A stretch of 5,434 nt of DNA from Erysipelotrichaceae bacterium. Lineage in GTDB: Bacteria; Bacillota_I; Bacilli_A; Erysipelotrichales; Erysipelotrichaceae. The first letter of the stretch is position 1. Each line of letters begins with the position of its first letter. A program made the translations under genes and the position numbers. Positions 1 to 5,421 of this stretch are shown here, piece by piece. The stretch covers positions 1 through 5,434 of the forward strand of contig JABUSI010000040.1 of the NCBI GenBank assembly GCA_021442745.1, in the 5' to 3' direction. The notes beneath the pieces were generated by a model that worked only from the letters and a program-made list of their open reading frames with translations, was not told where the DNA came from and made no database searches.

Positions 1-215
1 TTCATTCTTGCTGCTGCATTGATACGTGCAATCCACAACTTACGCATTTCGCGCTTCAGTTGTCTTCTGTCGCGCCAAGCATAACGTAAGGAACGCATTA
101 CTTGTTCATTCGCTGTGCGGTATAATGTATGCTTGCTTCCGAAATAACCTTTTGCAAGCTTCAGTACTTTCTTTCTGCGTTGATGTGTAGTATATCCACC
201 TTTAACTCTTGGCAT
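1..215 (-). CDS. rplT: 50S ribosomal protein L20, 5' part (cut by window edge)
   Basis: L20 is a 23S rRNA-binding protein of the large subunit, needed early in 50S assembly; in Firmicutes it also represses its own operon by binding the infC leader. The first 71 codons are present, opening MPRVKGGYTTHQRRKKVLKL and continuing with the very basic helix typical of L20 (YAWRDRRQLKREMR around residues 45-58, then WIARINAAAR). Family members are about 117-119 residues, so roughly 45 C-terminal residues lie beyond position 1. The ATG (213-215) follows an AGGAGG ribosome site at 8 nt. It is the third gene of infC-rpmI-rplT, 15 nt after rpmI. Nothing looks broken; truncation is only the window edge. 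Confidence 0.97.
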   Translation of the reverse strand, partial: MPRVKGGYTTHQRRKKVLKLAKGYFGSKHTLYRTANEQVMRSLRYAWRDRRQLKREMRKLWIARINAAARM

Positions 216-230
216 GCTTACTTCCTCCTA

Positions 231-425
231 CTAGTTATGCAACATCATTTTGATTCTCTTGTAATCGCTCTTGGAAACGATTGCAGACTTTCTCAAATGA
301 CGTTTTTGTTTGTGTGTTTTGTGTGGTGCTAAGTGAGAAATATACGCATGACTTCTCTTCAGATTTCCGCTACCAGTTCTCTTGACACGCTTAGCTAACG
401 CTCTTTTTGTCTTCATTTTTGGCAT
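231..425 (-). CDS. rpmI: 50S ribosomal protein L35
   Basis: Small basic protein of the large ribosomal subunit. The 64-residue product has the usual family length (64-66). It begins MPKMKTKRALAKRVKRTGSG, the conserved L35 N-terminus, followed by the His/Lys-rich KTHKQKRHLRK segment (residues 36-46) and ends in a basic tail. The ATG at 423-425 is preceded by AGGAGG with a 10-nt spacer. It lies 19 nt downstream of infC and 15 nt upstream of rplT, so the three genes are surely co-transcribed and share the L20-responsive leader. Confidence 0.97.
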   Translation of the reverse strand: MPKMKTKRALAKRVKRTGSGNLKRSHAYISHLAPHKTHKQKRHLRKSAIVSKSDYKRIKMMLHN

Positions 426-444
426 GATCTTTGTTCCTCCTGTT

Positions 445-972
445 TTATTTCTTCTTAATCGGAGCTAAAACACAAGACATAGTGTTCACCTCCAATAACG
501 GTTGTTTTTCAACGCTTGCAATTTCCGCTAATGATTCCACGAAGTTTGTCATAACCTTTTTCCCAACGTCCAGTCTGGTAATCAGACGACCACGGAAGCG
601 CATGTCAATCTTAACCTTCTTACCTTCTTCCAGCCATTTTCTTGCCTGGTTCACTTTGGTGTTAAAGTCTCCGGTATCGATAACCGGTGACAACCGCAAC
701 GGCTTGACTTCCGTTACATGCTGGTTTTTCTTGGCTTCCTTTTGTTTTTTCTGTTGGGCAAAACGATACTTTCCGTAATCAAGAATCTTACATACAGGCG
801 GAACGGCATTCGGAGATACGCACATCAGATCAAGATTTGCGTTGTACGCTGTTTCCAAAGCTTCCCTTCTGGAAAGAATTCCTAATTTGTTTCCGTTCTG
901 ATCAATGACCATGACTTCCTTAAAACGAATGCTTTCATTTACCAAATCATCGGTAGAAATTTTCTTGTTGAT
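445..972 (-). CDS. infC: Translation initiation factor IF-3, AUC start
   Basis: IF3 binds the 30S subunit, keeps 50S away and proofreads the start codon and initiator tRNA. The 175-residue product has the normal length. The N-domain (about residues 10-72) ends in the IF3 signature PPVCKILDYGKYRF (58-71), a lysine-rich linker follows (about 72-88), and the C-domain (about 89-172) contains RLSPVIDTGDFNTKVNQARK and MRFRGR. Start choice: the strong ribosome site AGGAGGTG (979-986 on the minus strand) is followed after 6 nt by ATC at 970-972, then Asn-Lys-Lys. The in-frame GTG (979-981) is inside the ribosome site and the TTG (976-978) touches it, so neither can be used normally. No ATG occurs in the right place. 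IF3 genes are known for AUU/AUC starts that give autoregulation by discrimination. First gene of its operon. Confidence 0.95.
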   Translation of the reverse strand: MNKKISTDDLVNESIRFKEVMVIDQNGNKLGILSRREALETAYNANLDLMCVSPNAVPPVCKILDYGKYRFAQQKKQKEAKKNQHVTEVKPLRLSPVIDTGDFNTKVNQARKWLEEGKKVKIDMRFRGRLITRLDVGKKVMTNFVESLAEIASVEKQPLLEVNTMSCVLAPIKKK

Positions 973-1114
973 AAACAACACCTCCTAAATTACATAAGAA
1001 AAGCGGATTACACCACCCGCTACAGTTCACGTCTATGTGTTGCAGCATGTACCTATGTCCGCAAGGTCATCAGGTGAGAAGGTGTGCTTCTACTTTCCAC
1101 AAACTTTTCTATGC
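973..1114 (-). promoter_or_regulatory. infC operon leader, L20-type attenuation leader
   Basis: About 140 untranslated nt separate the infC promoter from its start. On the minus strand the leader holds an ACACC box (1081-1085), a GCGGA segment (1058-1062) and, close to infC, a terminator-like hairpin (1002-1021). GCGGA can pair with TCCGC (1003-1007), the 3' arm of that hairpin, so the two structures exclude one another. ACACC can pair with GGTGT (1010-1014) in the hairpin loop. In Bacillus and relatives the leader of infC-rpmI-rplT binds L20, which mimics 23S rRNA contacts and promotes premature termination. Position, length and fold agree; the L20 assignment rests on family knowledge and has not been tested against a covariance model. 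Confidence 0.75.
994..1021 (-). terminator. Attenuator hairpin in the infC leader
   Basis: On the minus strand a 7-bp stem AGCGGGT/ATCCGCT (one G-U pair) with loop GGTGTA is followed by TTTCTTATG, a short T-rich stretch. It ends about 8 nt before the infC ribosome site, where a leader attenuator is expected. The stem is modest, which fits a conditional rather than constitutive terminator. Confidence 0.65.
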
Positions 1115-1120
1115 TCAAAT

Positions 1121-1149
1121 ATACTATCAGTTCCTATGTTTGAAGTCAA
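1121..1149 (-). promoter_or_regulatory. Promoter of infC-rpmI-rplT
   Basis: On the minus strand TTGACT (1144-1149) is 5/6 to the -35 consensus. After a 17-bp spacer comes TAGTAT (1121-1126), 4/6 to the -10 consensus, preceded by TGA, an extended -10. A second candidate -10, TATATT (1118-1123), has a long 20-bp spacer. Transcription would start near 1114. Confidence 0.7.
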
Positions 1150-1169
1150 GCAAAATTTTTCGTTTTCAT

Positions 1170-1198
1170 GTATTTTATCGTTGTTTTTGTGCTATAAT
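1170..1198 (+). promoter_or_regulatory. Promoter of proS (extended -10)
   Basis: TATAAT (1193-1198) is a perfect -10 preceded by TGC (1190-1192), an extended -10. No good -35 is seen at the expected distance (around 1170-1175), so the extended element probably carries recognition. Predicted start near 1205 gives a leader of only about 23 nt, too short for a T-box. It is divergent from the infC promoter, with about 50 bp between the -35 of infC and this -10. Confidence 0.7.
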
Positions 1199-1227
1199 TC
1201 TTAGCGTTGTACAGTAAGGAGAATATT

Positions 1228-2928
1228 ATGAAGTTAAAAAACAGTTATTTCTATACCTTGCGCGAAAATGTCAAAGATGAAGATTCCGTCAGCGGCAATT
1301 TGCTCGCACGTAGCGGTATGATCAAAAAGAATTCCGCAGGTGTTTATATGTACCTGCCGATGGGACACAAAGTCATTCAGAACATCGAACAGATTGTCCG
1401 GGAAGAGATGAACGCAACGGGTGCCCAGGAAGTATTGATGCCTTCCCTGATTCCGGAAGAAATCTATATCAGTTCCGGCAGACGTGCAAACTTCGGTAAG
1501 AGCATGTTTACCCTGAAAGACCGTTTCAACAAACCTTACGTATTGGGTCCGACTCACGAAGAACTGTTCGCTATGGCTGCCGGTATGCACATTCATTCCT
1601 ATAAAGATTTACCGTTCAACCTGTATCAGTTCCAGACGAAGTTCAGAGACGAAGCACGTCCTCGTTTCGGTTTGATCCGGGTACGTGAATTTATCATGAA
1701 AGACGCATACAGTTTTGACACGGATTTAGCAGGGCTTGATGTATCTTATAAAAAAATGTTCGATGCATATAAGAATGCATTCGACCGGATGCATCTTGAC
1801 TACAAGATTGTAAAAGCGGACACCGGTGTTATGGGCGGTTTGTTAAGTGAAGAATTCCAGGCAGTTACCGATATCGGTGAAGACGTACTGGTATTATGTG
1901 ACTCCTGCAGTTTATCAACCAATCTGGAAATTGCACAGTGCAATGACAGTCAGTATGCCGATGACCCGGCACAACCGCTGGAAAAGCAGCTGGTATACAC
2001 TCCGCACGCCAAAACCATCGAAGAAGTATCCGCTTTTCTGGAAAAAGATCCGGCATCTTTCGTTAAAACACTGATTTATCAGGTAGATGATCAGGTTGTT
2101 GCCTGCATGGTTCGCGGAAACCGTGACGTTAACGAAGTGAAACTTCAAAAAGCGTTCGGCGCAAACGAAGTCGGTCTGGCCGATTTTGAAACCGTACAGA
2201 AAGTAACGCATGCACAGGTCGGATTCGCAGGTCCGATCGGACTGGATATCCCGGTAATTATGGATTATGAAATCAGCCATATGAAGAATTTCATTGTCGG
2301 TGCCAACCAGACGAATTACCACTATACAAACGTAAACGTTACGGACTTCACACCGTCAAAAATTATGGATTTGCGTCAGGTACAGGAAAACGATACGTGT
2401 CCTTGCTGCGGCGGTAAGATTGTGTTCAAGAAAGGAATCGAAATCGGTAATACGTTCAAACTCGGCGACAAATATTCCAAAGCGATGAACTTATATTACA
2501 GCGATTCCAATAACCAGTTACAACCGGTGATTATGGGTTCCTACGGTTTGGGATTATGCCGTACCATGGCTGCCTTGGTGGAACAGAACCACGATGATAA
2601 CGGTATCATCTGGCCGGTTTCCGTTGCTCCTTACAAAGTTGCCGTTGTGTGCATCAACATCAAAAACGAAGAACAGGTGGCATTGTCCAATCAGATATAC
2701 GAATCGTTCACTAAAGCAGGCATCGATGTCATTCTGGATGACCGTGATGAACGTGCCGGTGTTAAGTTCAAGGATATGGATTTGATTGGTATTCCTTACC
2801 GGGTAACCGTTGGCAAACTTGCCGGCGAAGGAAAAGTGGAGTTCAAACCAAGAACTGCATCCGAAGCCGTTACCGTCACCGTTGACGAAGCCGTTAACAT
2901 GGTGTTGGAAGCTGTTAAAAACGCATAA
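1228..2928 (+). CDS. proS: Prolyl-tRNA synthetase, bacterial type with editing domain
   Basis: Cytoplasmic class IIa synthetase that activates proline with ATP and charges tRNA-Pro; its insertion domain clears mischarged Ala-tRNA-Pro. The 566 residues match the bacterial-type family. Motif 1 is around 36-62 (AGVYMYLPMG...VREEM), motif 2 at 139-163 (FRDEARPRFGLIRVREF then KDAYSF), motif 3 at 437-445 (GSYGLGLCR). The editing insertion spans about 225-405, with FVKTLIY (278-284; its lysine is a conserved editing residue), VRGNRDVNEVKL (295-306), GFAGPIG (332-338) and HMKNFIVGANQTNYHY (351-366). It is bracketed by cysteines C224/C227 and C391/C393/C394, a possible metal site. The C-terminal anticodon-binding domain starts near APYKVAVV (467-474). 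The ATG at 1228 follows AAGGAG by 6 nt; an in-frame TTG at 1207 lacks a ribosome site. Monocistronic, ended by the hairpin at 2936-2973. Confidence 0.97.
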   Translation: MKLKNSYFYTLRENVKDEDSVSGNLLARSGMIKKNSAGVYMYLPMGHKVIQNIEQIVREEMNATGAQEVLMPSLIPEEIYISSGRRANFGKSMFTLKDRFNKPYVLGPTHEELFAMAAGMHIHSYKDLPFNLYQFQTKFRDEARPRFGLIRVREFIMKDAYSFDTDLAGLDVSYKKMFDAYKNAFDRMHLDYKIVKADTGVMGGLLSEEFQAVTDIGEDVLVLCDSCSLSTNLEIAQCNDSQYADDPAQPLEKQLVYTPHAKTIEEVSAFLEKDPASFVKTLIYQVDDQVVACMVRGNRDVNEVKLQKAFGANEVGLADFETVQKVTHAQVGFAGPIGLDIPVIMDYEISHMKNFIVGANQTNYHYTNVNVTDFTPSKIMDLRQVQENDTCPCCGGKIVFKKGIEIGNTFKLGDKYSKAMNLYYSDSNNQLQPVIMGSYGLGLCRTMAALVEQNHDDNGIIWPVSVAPYKVAVVCINIKNEEQVALSNQIYESFTKAGIDVILDDRDERAGVKFKDMDLIGIPYRVTVGKLAGEGKVEFKPRTASEAVTVTVDEAVNMVLEAVKNA

Positions 2929-2935
2929 AAGATTA

Positions 2936-2973
2936 AAACGGACAGAGCCTTTATCGGTTCTGCCCGTTTTTTT
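2936..2973. terminator. Shared bidirectional terminator, proS / histidine kinase
   Basis: AAACGG (2936-2941) pairs with CCGTTT (2964-2969), and CAGAGCC (2943-2949) with GGTTCTG (2956-2962) through one G-U pair. One A-C mismatch interrupts the stem and the loop is TTTATC (2950-2955). Seven Ts (2967-2973) follow on the plus strand, so termination of proS should be strong. On the minus strand the tail is TTTTAATCTT, weaker but usable for the kinase operon. The kinase stop codon (2951-2953) lies in the loop, so one arm is coding. Confidence 0.85.
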
Positions 2974-4261
2974 CCAATGTCATCATGACGTTGCACACAA
3001 ACCAATCATGTTCGGTCTGTAATGTCATAAATCCGTCATACTTTTCCGCGGTTTTCTGAATGCTGTATAATCCGAAACCGTGAATTGCAGGGTTTTCCTT
3101 CGTTGTGGCAATATGGTTATTCACAATGGTTACCGGTTTCAGAAGAGTGTTCTTAAAAGATATATAGACGTTTCCGTTAAGGATTTTACTGGAGACTATA
3201 ATCTCCTTCGGAAGATTGGATTCCGTCTCGCATAAGGCTTCTATTGCGTTGTCAATCGCATTCCCGAAGACTGCCACCAGATCAATCGGGTCAAAACCCG
3301 ATTGCGGGAAATCACCGTAGAAATCAAATGTGATTCCTTCTTTTGTCGCGATGGCGTCTTTGTCAATCATCAGTGCGTCAACAATATAATTACCGGATCG
3401 GAATTTGTCACGTTGTGCCGGGTTGGCATCCACCATTTTATGGATATAATTCAACGCTTCCTCATTTTTGTTGTCAATTAACGAACTGAGAACCGTAAGA
3501 TGATTCTTATAGTCATGTCGGAAATGGGTGAGTTTTTCATCCATTTTTTCTTTTTGTTCATACAGGTTTGCCTGTGCGGCAATCTGGTTATTCATTTTAT
3601 CGATATTAGCTTCCGCATACAACCGTGACAATGAAACACTGACCAGATACGTCAGTAATCCAAGAGTCACGAATATAATCAAAATCAGCACAATCGGTAC
3701 AAGATTGATAATCTCCGGACTGCTGCCGGGAATGATATACGGAGCAACCGTCAGAGTACTCAGCAACACCAATGCACCGAACGTAATTCCTACAATATTC
3801 TTTGTTTCTTTCGGCAGCAGGTCTATATGATTCAGTTTGGATGCAATCTTATCCTTCCCGAAAATAAGAACAGTCGCCACTGCAATGGCGACCTGTACCG
3901 GAATTACTATCACTAAGTATCGTGTGAGATCAATCGATAAATCGAAAGATGCCTTCAATACCAGTGTCAGCATGTTTTCAAAAAGCAGTTCTGCCACCGC
4001 ATAGGAAAGATATACGATGATAAAGGTTCTTCTGTGTTTCGGGTACAAAATCCAGCCGTAGACTACATATTGCAGTAAAAACGCCAGATCGGACGCTACG
4101 GAAATCGGAGCAAAGCCGTAATACAACGATATCACAGTACAGACAACCGTACACAGTATCGCTATCCATTTCTTAGGTATACCGTCAGGTTCAAACTGTT
4201 TCATCGAGAAACAAACGTAAAACATTGTTAGTAACGATGAACCGACCATGATTGCTCCCAT
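2951..4261 (-). CDS. AgrC-like sensor histidine kinase (HPK10 family)
   Basis: Membrane sensor kinase that autophosphorylates on histidine and passes the phosphate to the regulator encoded just upstream. The 436 residues fall in two halves. Residues 1 to about 210 hold six or seven hydrophobic segments (about 5-20, 33-52, 55-72, 79-100, 115-135, 156-178, 185-210), the polytopic sensor found in peptide-pheromone receptors such as AgrC and ComD. A coiled linker leads to FRHDYKNHL (247-255), the HPK10 H-box with H249 as likely phosphoacceptor. The GHKL ATPase domain follows, with N-box GNAIDNAIEAL (333-343) and G-box HGFGLYSIQ (394-402); no classical D-box is obvious, as usual for this class. 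The ATG follows AGGGG at 7-8 nt and is 17 nt after the regulator stop. The ligand is probably a peptide by family; its identity is unknown. Confidence 0.92.
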   Translation of the reverse strand: MGAIMVGSSLLTMFYVCFSMKQFEPDGIPKKWIAILCTVVCTVISLYYGFAPISVASDLAFLLQYVVYGWILYPKHRRTFIIVYLSYAVAELLFENMLTLVLKASFDLSIDLTRYLVIVIPVQVAIAVATVLIFGKDKIASKLNHIDLLPKETKNIVGITFGALVLLSTLTVAPYIIPGSSPEIINLVPIVLILIIFVTLGLLTYLVSVSLSRLYAEANIDKMNNQIAAQANLYEQKEKMDEKLTHFRHDYKNHLTVLSSLIDNKNEEALNYIHKMVDANPAQRDKFRSGNYIVDALMIDKDAIATKEGITFDFYGDFPQSGFDPIDLVAVFGNAIDNAIEALCETESNLPKEIIVSSKILNGNVYISFKNTLLKPVTIVNNHIATTKENPAIHGFGLYSIQKTAEKYDGFMTLQTEHDWFVCNVMMTLEKNGQNR

Positions 4262-4278
4262 GTTGCTTCCCCTTTCTA

Positions 4279-4983
4279 CTAGAATAAATACCTTTGACAG
4301 AACGTCTGATATGTTGACTTGAATGACTTCAGTTGAATCCTGCTGATTGGTAACTCATCACCGTTTACCATTGTCACAAAGTGGGTGTCAAACTTTTTTA
4401 TGGCATACATGTTTACCACAAATGACCGATGCGGCTGTGTAAAGCTTTCCTTCGGCAGCATATCAAATATGTTTGCCAGCGGCATTCCCACACTGAACCT
4501 TTCATTTTTCATGCAGACGTCGCAAAACTTATCCTGTGCCTCAATATACAGAATATCATCTGCTTCGTACCGAACGGTTAGTCCGTTAACCTTCAGTACA
4601 ATCGGGCACCTGAGTTCAATCATCTTCAGATAGGAATCCAGAGAATCATACATCGCCTTTTTATCGTAAGGCTTAATCAGAAAACGATAGGTGTTGACTT
4701 CAAACGATTTAAATACCATCTGCGGATACGATGACAGGAAAATAATCGTTATCTTCTGATCCCTTTTTCGCAACAGTTCCGCTGTCTCTATTCCGTTTAA
4801 ACCTTGCATCTGGTAATCCAGAAAAACAATGTCAAACTCTTTGTTTGATTCCAGAAAGCCCGATCCACTGTCATATTCATCAATAAAGATGTCCAGATTG
4901 CGGTCAAATCCGTATTGCCCCAATCCGTCCCGAAGTTGTTTCCGGAATACCTGTTCGTCATCAACAATAGCAATACGCATCAT
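4279..4983 (-). CDS. LytTR-family response regulator (AgrA/ComE-like)
   Basis: DNA-binding regulator activated by phosphorylation from the kinase encoded downstream. Of 234 residues, about 1-120 form a receiver: acidic pair D8/D9, phosphoacceptor D56 in FLDYQM, S84 and K104 in FLIKP. Residues about 130-232 form a LytTR domain, with YIEAQDKFCDV and FTQPHRSFVVNM typical of AgrA/ComE/BlpR-type proteins that bind 9-bp direct repeats. Start choice: ATG 4981-4983 (Met-Met-Arg-Ile) follows AGGTGA at 5 nt; the next ATG (4978-4980) is also possible. A longer frame from ATG 5011-5013 has no ribosome site and overlaps the -10 box, so it would lie upstream of the transcript start. First gene of an operon with the kinase. 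Likely targets are the direct repeats at 5057-5090. Confidence 0.92.
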   Translation of the reverse strand: MMRIAIVDDEQVFRKQLRDGLGQYGFDRNLDIFIDEYDSGSGFLESNKEFDIVFLDYQMQGLNGIETAELLRKRDQKITIIFLSSYPQMVFKSFEVNTYRFLIKPYDKKAMYDSLDSYLKMIELRCPIVLKVNGLTVRYEADDILYIEAQDKFCDVCMKNERFSVGMPLANIFDMLPKESFTQPHRSFVVNMYAIKKFDTHFVTMVNGDELPISRIQLKSFKSTYQTFCQRYLF

Positions 4984-5011
4984 GGAAATCACCTGGTTTT
5001 CTACATATGTC

Positions 5012-5040
5012 ATTATACATAAAAATTAAGATTATGCAAA
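5012..5040 (-). promoter_or_regulatory. Promoter of the regulator-kinase operon
   Basis: On the minus strand a perfect TATAAT (5012-5017) lies 17 bp from TTTGCA (5035-5040), 4/6 to the -35 consensus. Transcription should start near 5005, giving a leader of about 22 nt to the ATG at 4983. The -35 box lies inside a 17-bp palindrome (5034-5050). Confidence 0.75.
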
Positions 5041-5050
5041 TCACTTGCAT
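5034..5050. repeat. 17-bp palindrome over the regulator -35 box
   Basis: ATGCAA (5034-5039) and TTGCAT (5045-5050) are perfect inverted repeats separated by ATCAC. The left arm covers the -35 hexamer of the regulator promoter. This could be an operator for a dimeric repressor. Six-base arms can also arise by chance, so function is uncertain. Confidence 0.5.
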
Positions 5051-5056
5051 GACTTT

Positions 5057-5090
5057 ACACTTAACGAAGTTTTTTTGACACTTCACGAAG
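5057..5090. promoter_or_regulatory. LytTR-type direct repeat, likely regulator binding site
   Basis: ACACTTAACGAAG (5057-5069) is repeated as ACACTTCACGAAG (5078-5090), one mismatch in 13, with a start-to-start distance of 21 bp. AgrA and ComE bind 9-bp direct repeats separated by 12 bp, the same 21-bp period (two helical turns), with ACA-TT-rich half-sites. The repeat lies between the divergent regulator and small-peptide promoters. Its right edge is about 29-33 bp upstream of the likely -10 of the peptide operon, near the distance known for ComE-activated promoters. Its left edge is 16 bp from the regulator -35, so it may control both directions. Confidence 0.8.
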
Positions 5091-5118
5091 AAAATATCAG
5101 GAATCCGGTTTCGGATGG

Positions 5119-5135
5119 TACTGTATCAGTGTAAA
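5119..5135 (+). promoter_or_regulatory. Probable core promoter of the small-peptide operon (weak)
   Basis: No good -10/-35 pair is seen upstream of the 54-residue gene. Candidate -10 hexamers are TACTGT (5119-5124), TATCAG (5124-5129) and TGTAAA (5130-5135), each only 3-4 of 6. A perfect TTGACA (5075-5080) straddles the second direct repeat but has no -10 at 16-18 bp. A weak core promoter next to a LytTR repeat fits dependence on the activator. The exact start is unresolved. Confidence 0.4.
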
Positions 5136-5167
5136 AAGCGAACTTCGAAAAAAGGAGGGGACAGATT

Positions 5168-5332
5168 ATGAGTGAATATACCCATAACACGAAAACGATA
5201 GCGAAGAAAAAAGCGTTTCATCGTACAAGTGAACAATTAGCCAGCATGGCAATTTCGTATCTGGAAATCGTTTCCGTTACGGCAATTCTTCTGACATTAT
5301 ACGCATGCATCGTTATTATGGTAACCCGATAG
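5168..5332 (+). CDS. Small single-pass membrane protein, 54 residues, unknown family
   Basis: I do not recognise this family. The product starts MSEYTHNTKTIAKKKAFHR, a polar and basic N-terminal part (1-24). A hydrophobic segment follows (about 27-52, with SVTAILLTLYACIVIMV at its core), then a two-residue tail TR. The charge pattern predicts the N-terminus inside and the C-terminus outside. There is no double-glycine leader and no cleavable-signal pattern. A single Cys47 lies in the membrane segment. Evidence for a real gene: a very strong ribosome site AAAGGAGGGG (5151-5160) 7 nt before the ATG, an uninterrupted frame, and a position just downstream of the LytTR repeats. Its TAG stop overlaps the ribosome site of the next gene, which implies coupling. 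It could be an exported peptide precursor, a bacteriocin-like or immunity peptide, or a membrane accessory protein of the signalling pair. Confidence 0.75.
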   Translation: MSEYTHNTKTIAKKKAFHRTSEQLASMAISYLEIVSVTAILLTLYACIVIMVTR

Positions 5333-5344
5333 GAGGAAACAGAC

Positions 5345-5398
5345 ATGAGCGGACAGGCATTATTGGATTTGATTCTGAGATTGTTAGGTTTGAAATAA
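5345..5398 (+). CDS. 17-residue amphipathic peptide gene
   Basis: The product is MSGQALLDLILRLLGLK. AGGAGG (5331-5336) lies 8 nt before the ATG and overlaps the TAG stop of the 54-residue gene, so translation is probably coupled. Drawn as a helix, Q4, D8, R12 and G15 lie on one face and nine Leu/Ile/Ala residues on the other, an amphipathic helix with net charge about +1. It has no leader, cysteine or processing motif, so if used it would act as made. It recalls the leaderless agr-controlled phenol-soluble modulins of staphylococci in character and in link to an agr-like pair, but is shorter and not recognisably homologous. It could instead be a leader peptide for the next gene. A frame this short could be chance; the ribosome site is the main support. 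Confidence 0.55.
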   Translation: MSGQALLDLILRLLGLK

Positions 5399-5421
5399 TC
5401 GGTTTTATTGACAGAAATACT

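Noticed and set aside
431..778. 115-codon plus-strand frame opposite infC
   Set aside because: Fully antisense to a clear infC coding region, no ribosome site, and low-complexity hydrophobic/aromatic translation typical of a shadow.
1035..1217. 60-codon plus-strand frame in the infC-proS intergenic region
   Set aside because: It is antisense to the infC leader and crosses the proS promoter and ribosome site; it has no ribosome site of its own.
1205..1227. T-box or other riboswitch upstream of proS
   Set aside because: The predicted leader is only about 23 nt, too short for a T-box or riboswitch aptamer, and no T-box motif is seen.
1207..1227. Upstream TTG start extending ProS by seven residues
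   Set aside because: It would place the AAGGAG ribosome site inside the coding frame and has none of its own; the ATG at 1228 gives the usual N-terminus.
1915..2322. 135-codon minus-strand frame opposite proS
   Set aside because: Lies wholly antisense to the proS editing domain, has no recognisable domain and no promoter or ribosome site.
5041..5053. Possible third copy of the direct repeat (TCACTTGCATGAC)
   Set aside because: Only the CACTT core matches and the offset to the first repeat is 16 bp instead of 21, so it is out of helical phase.
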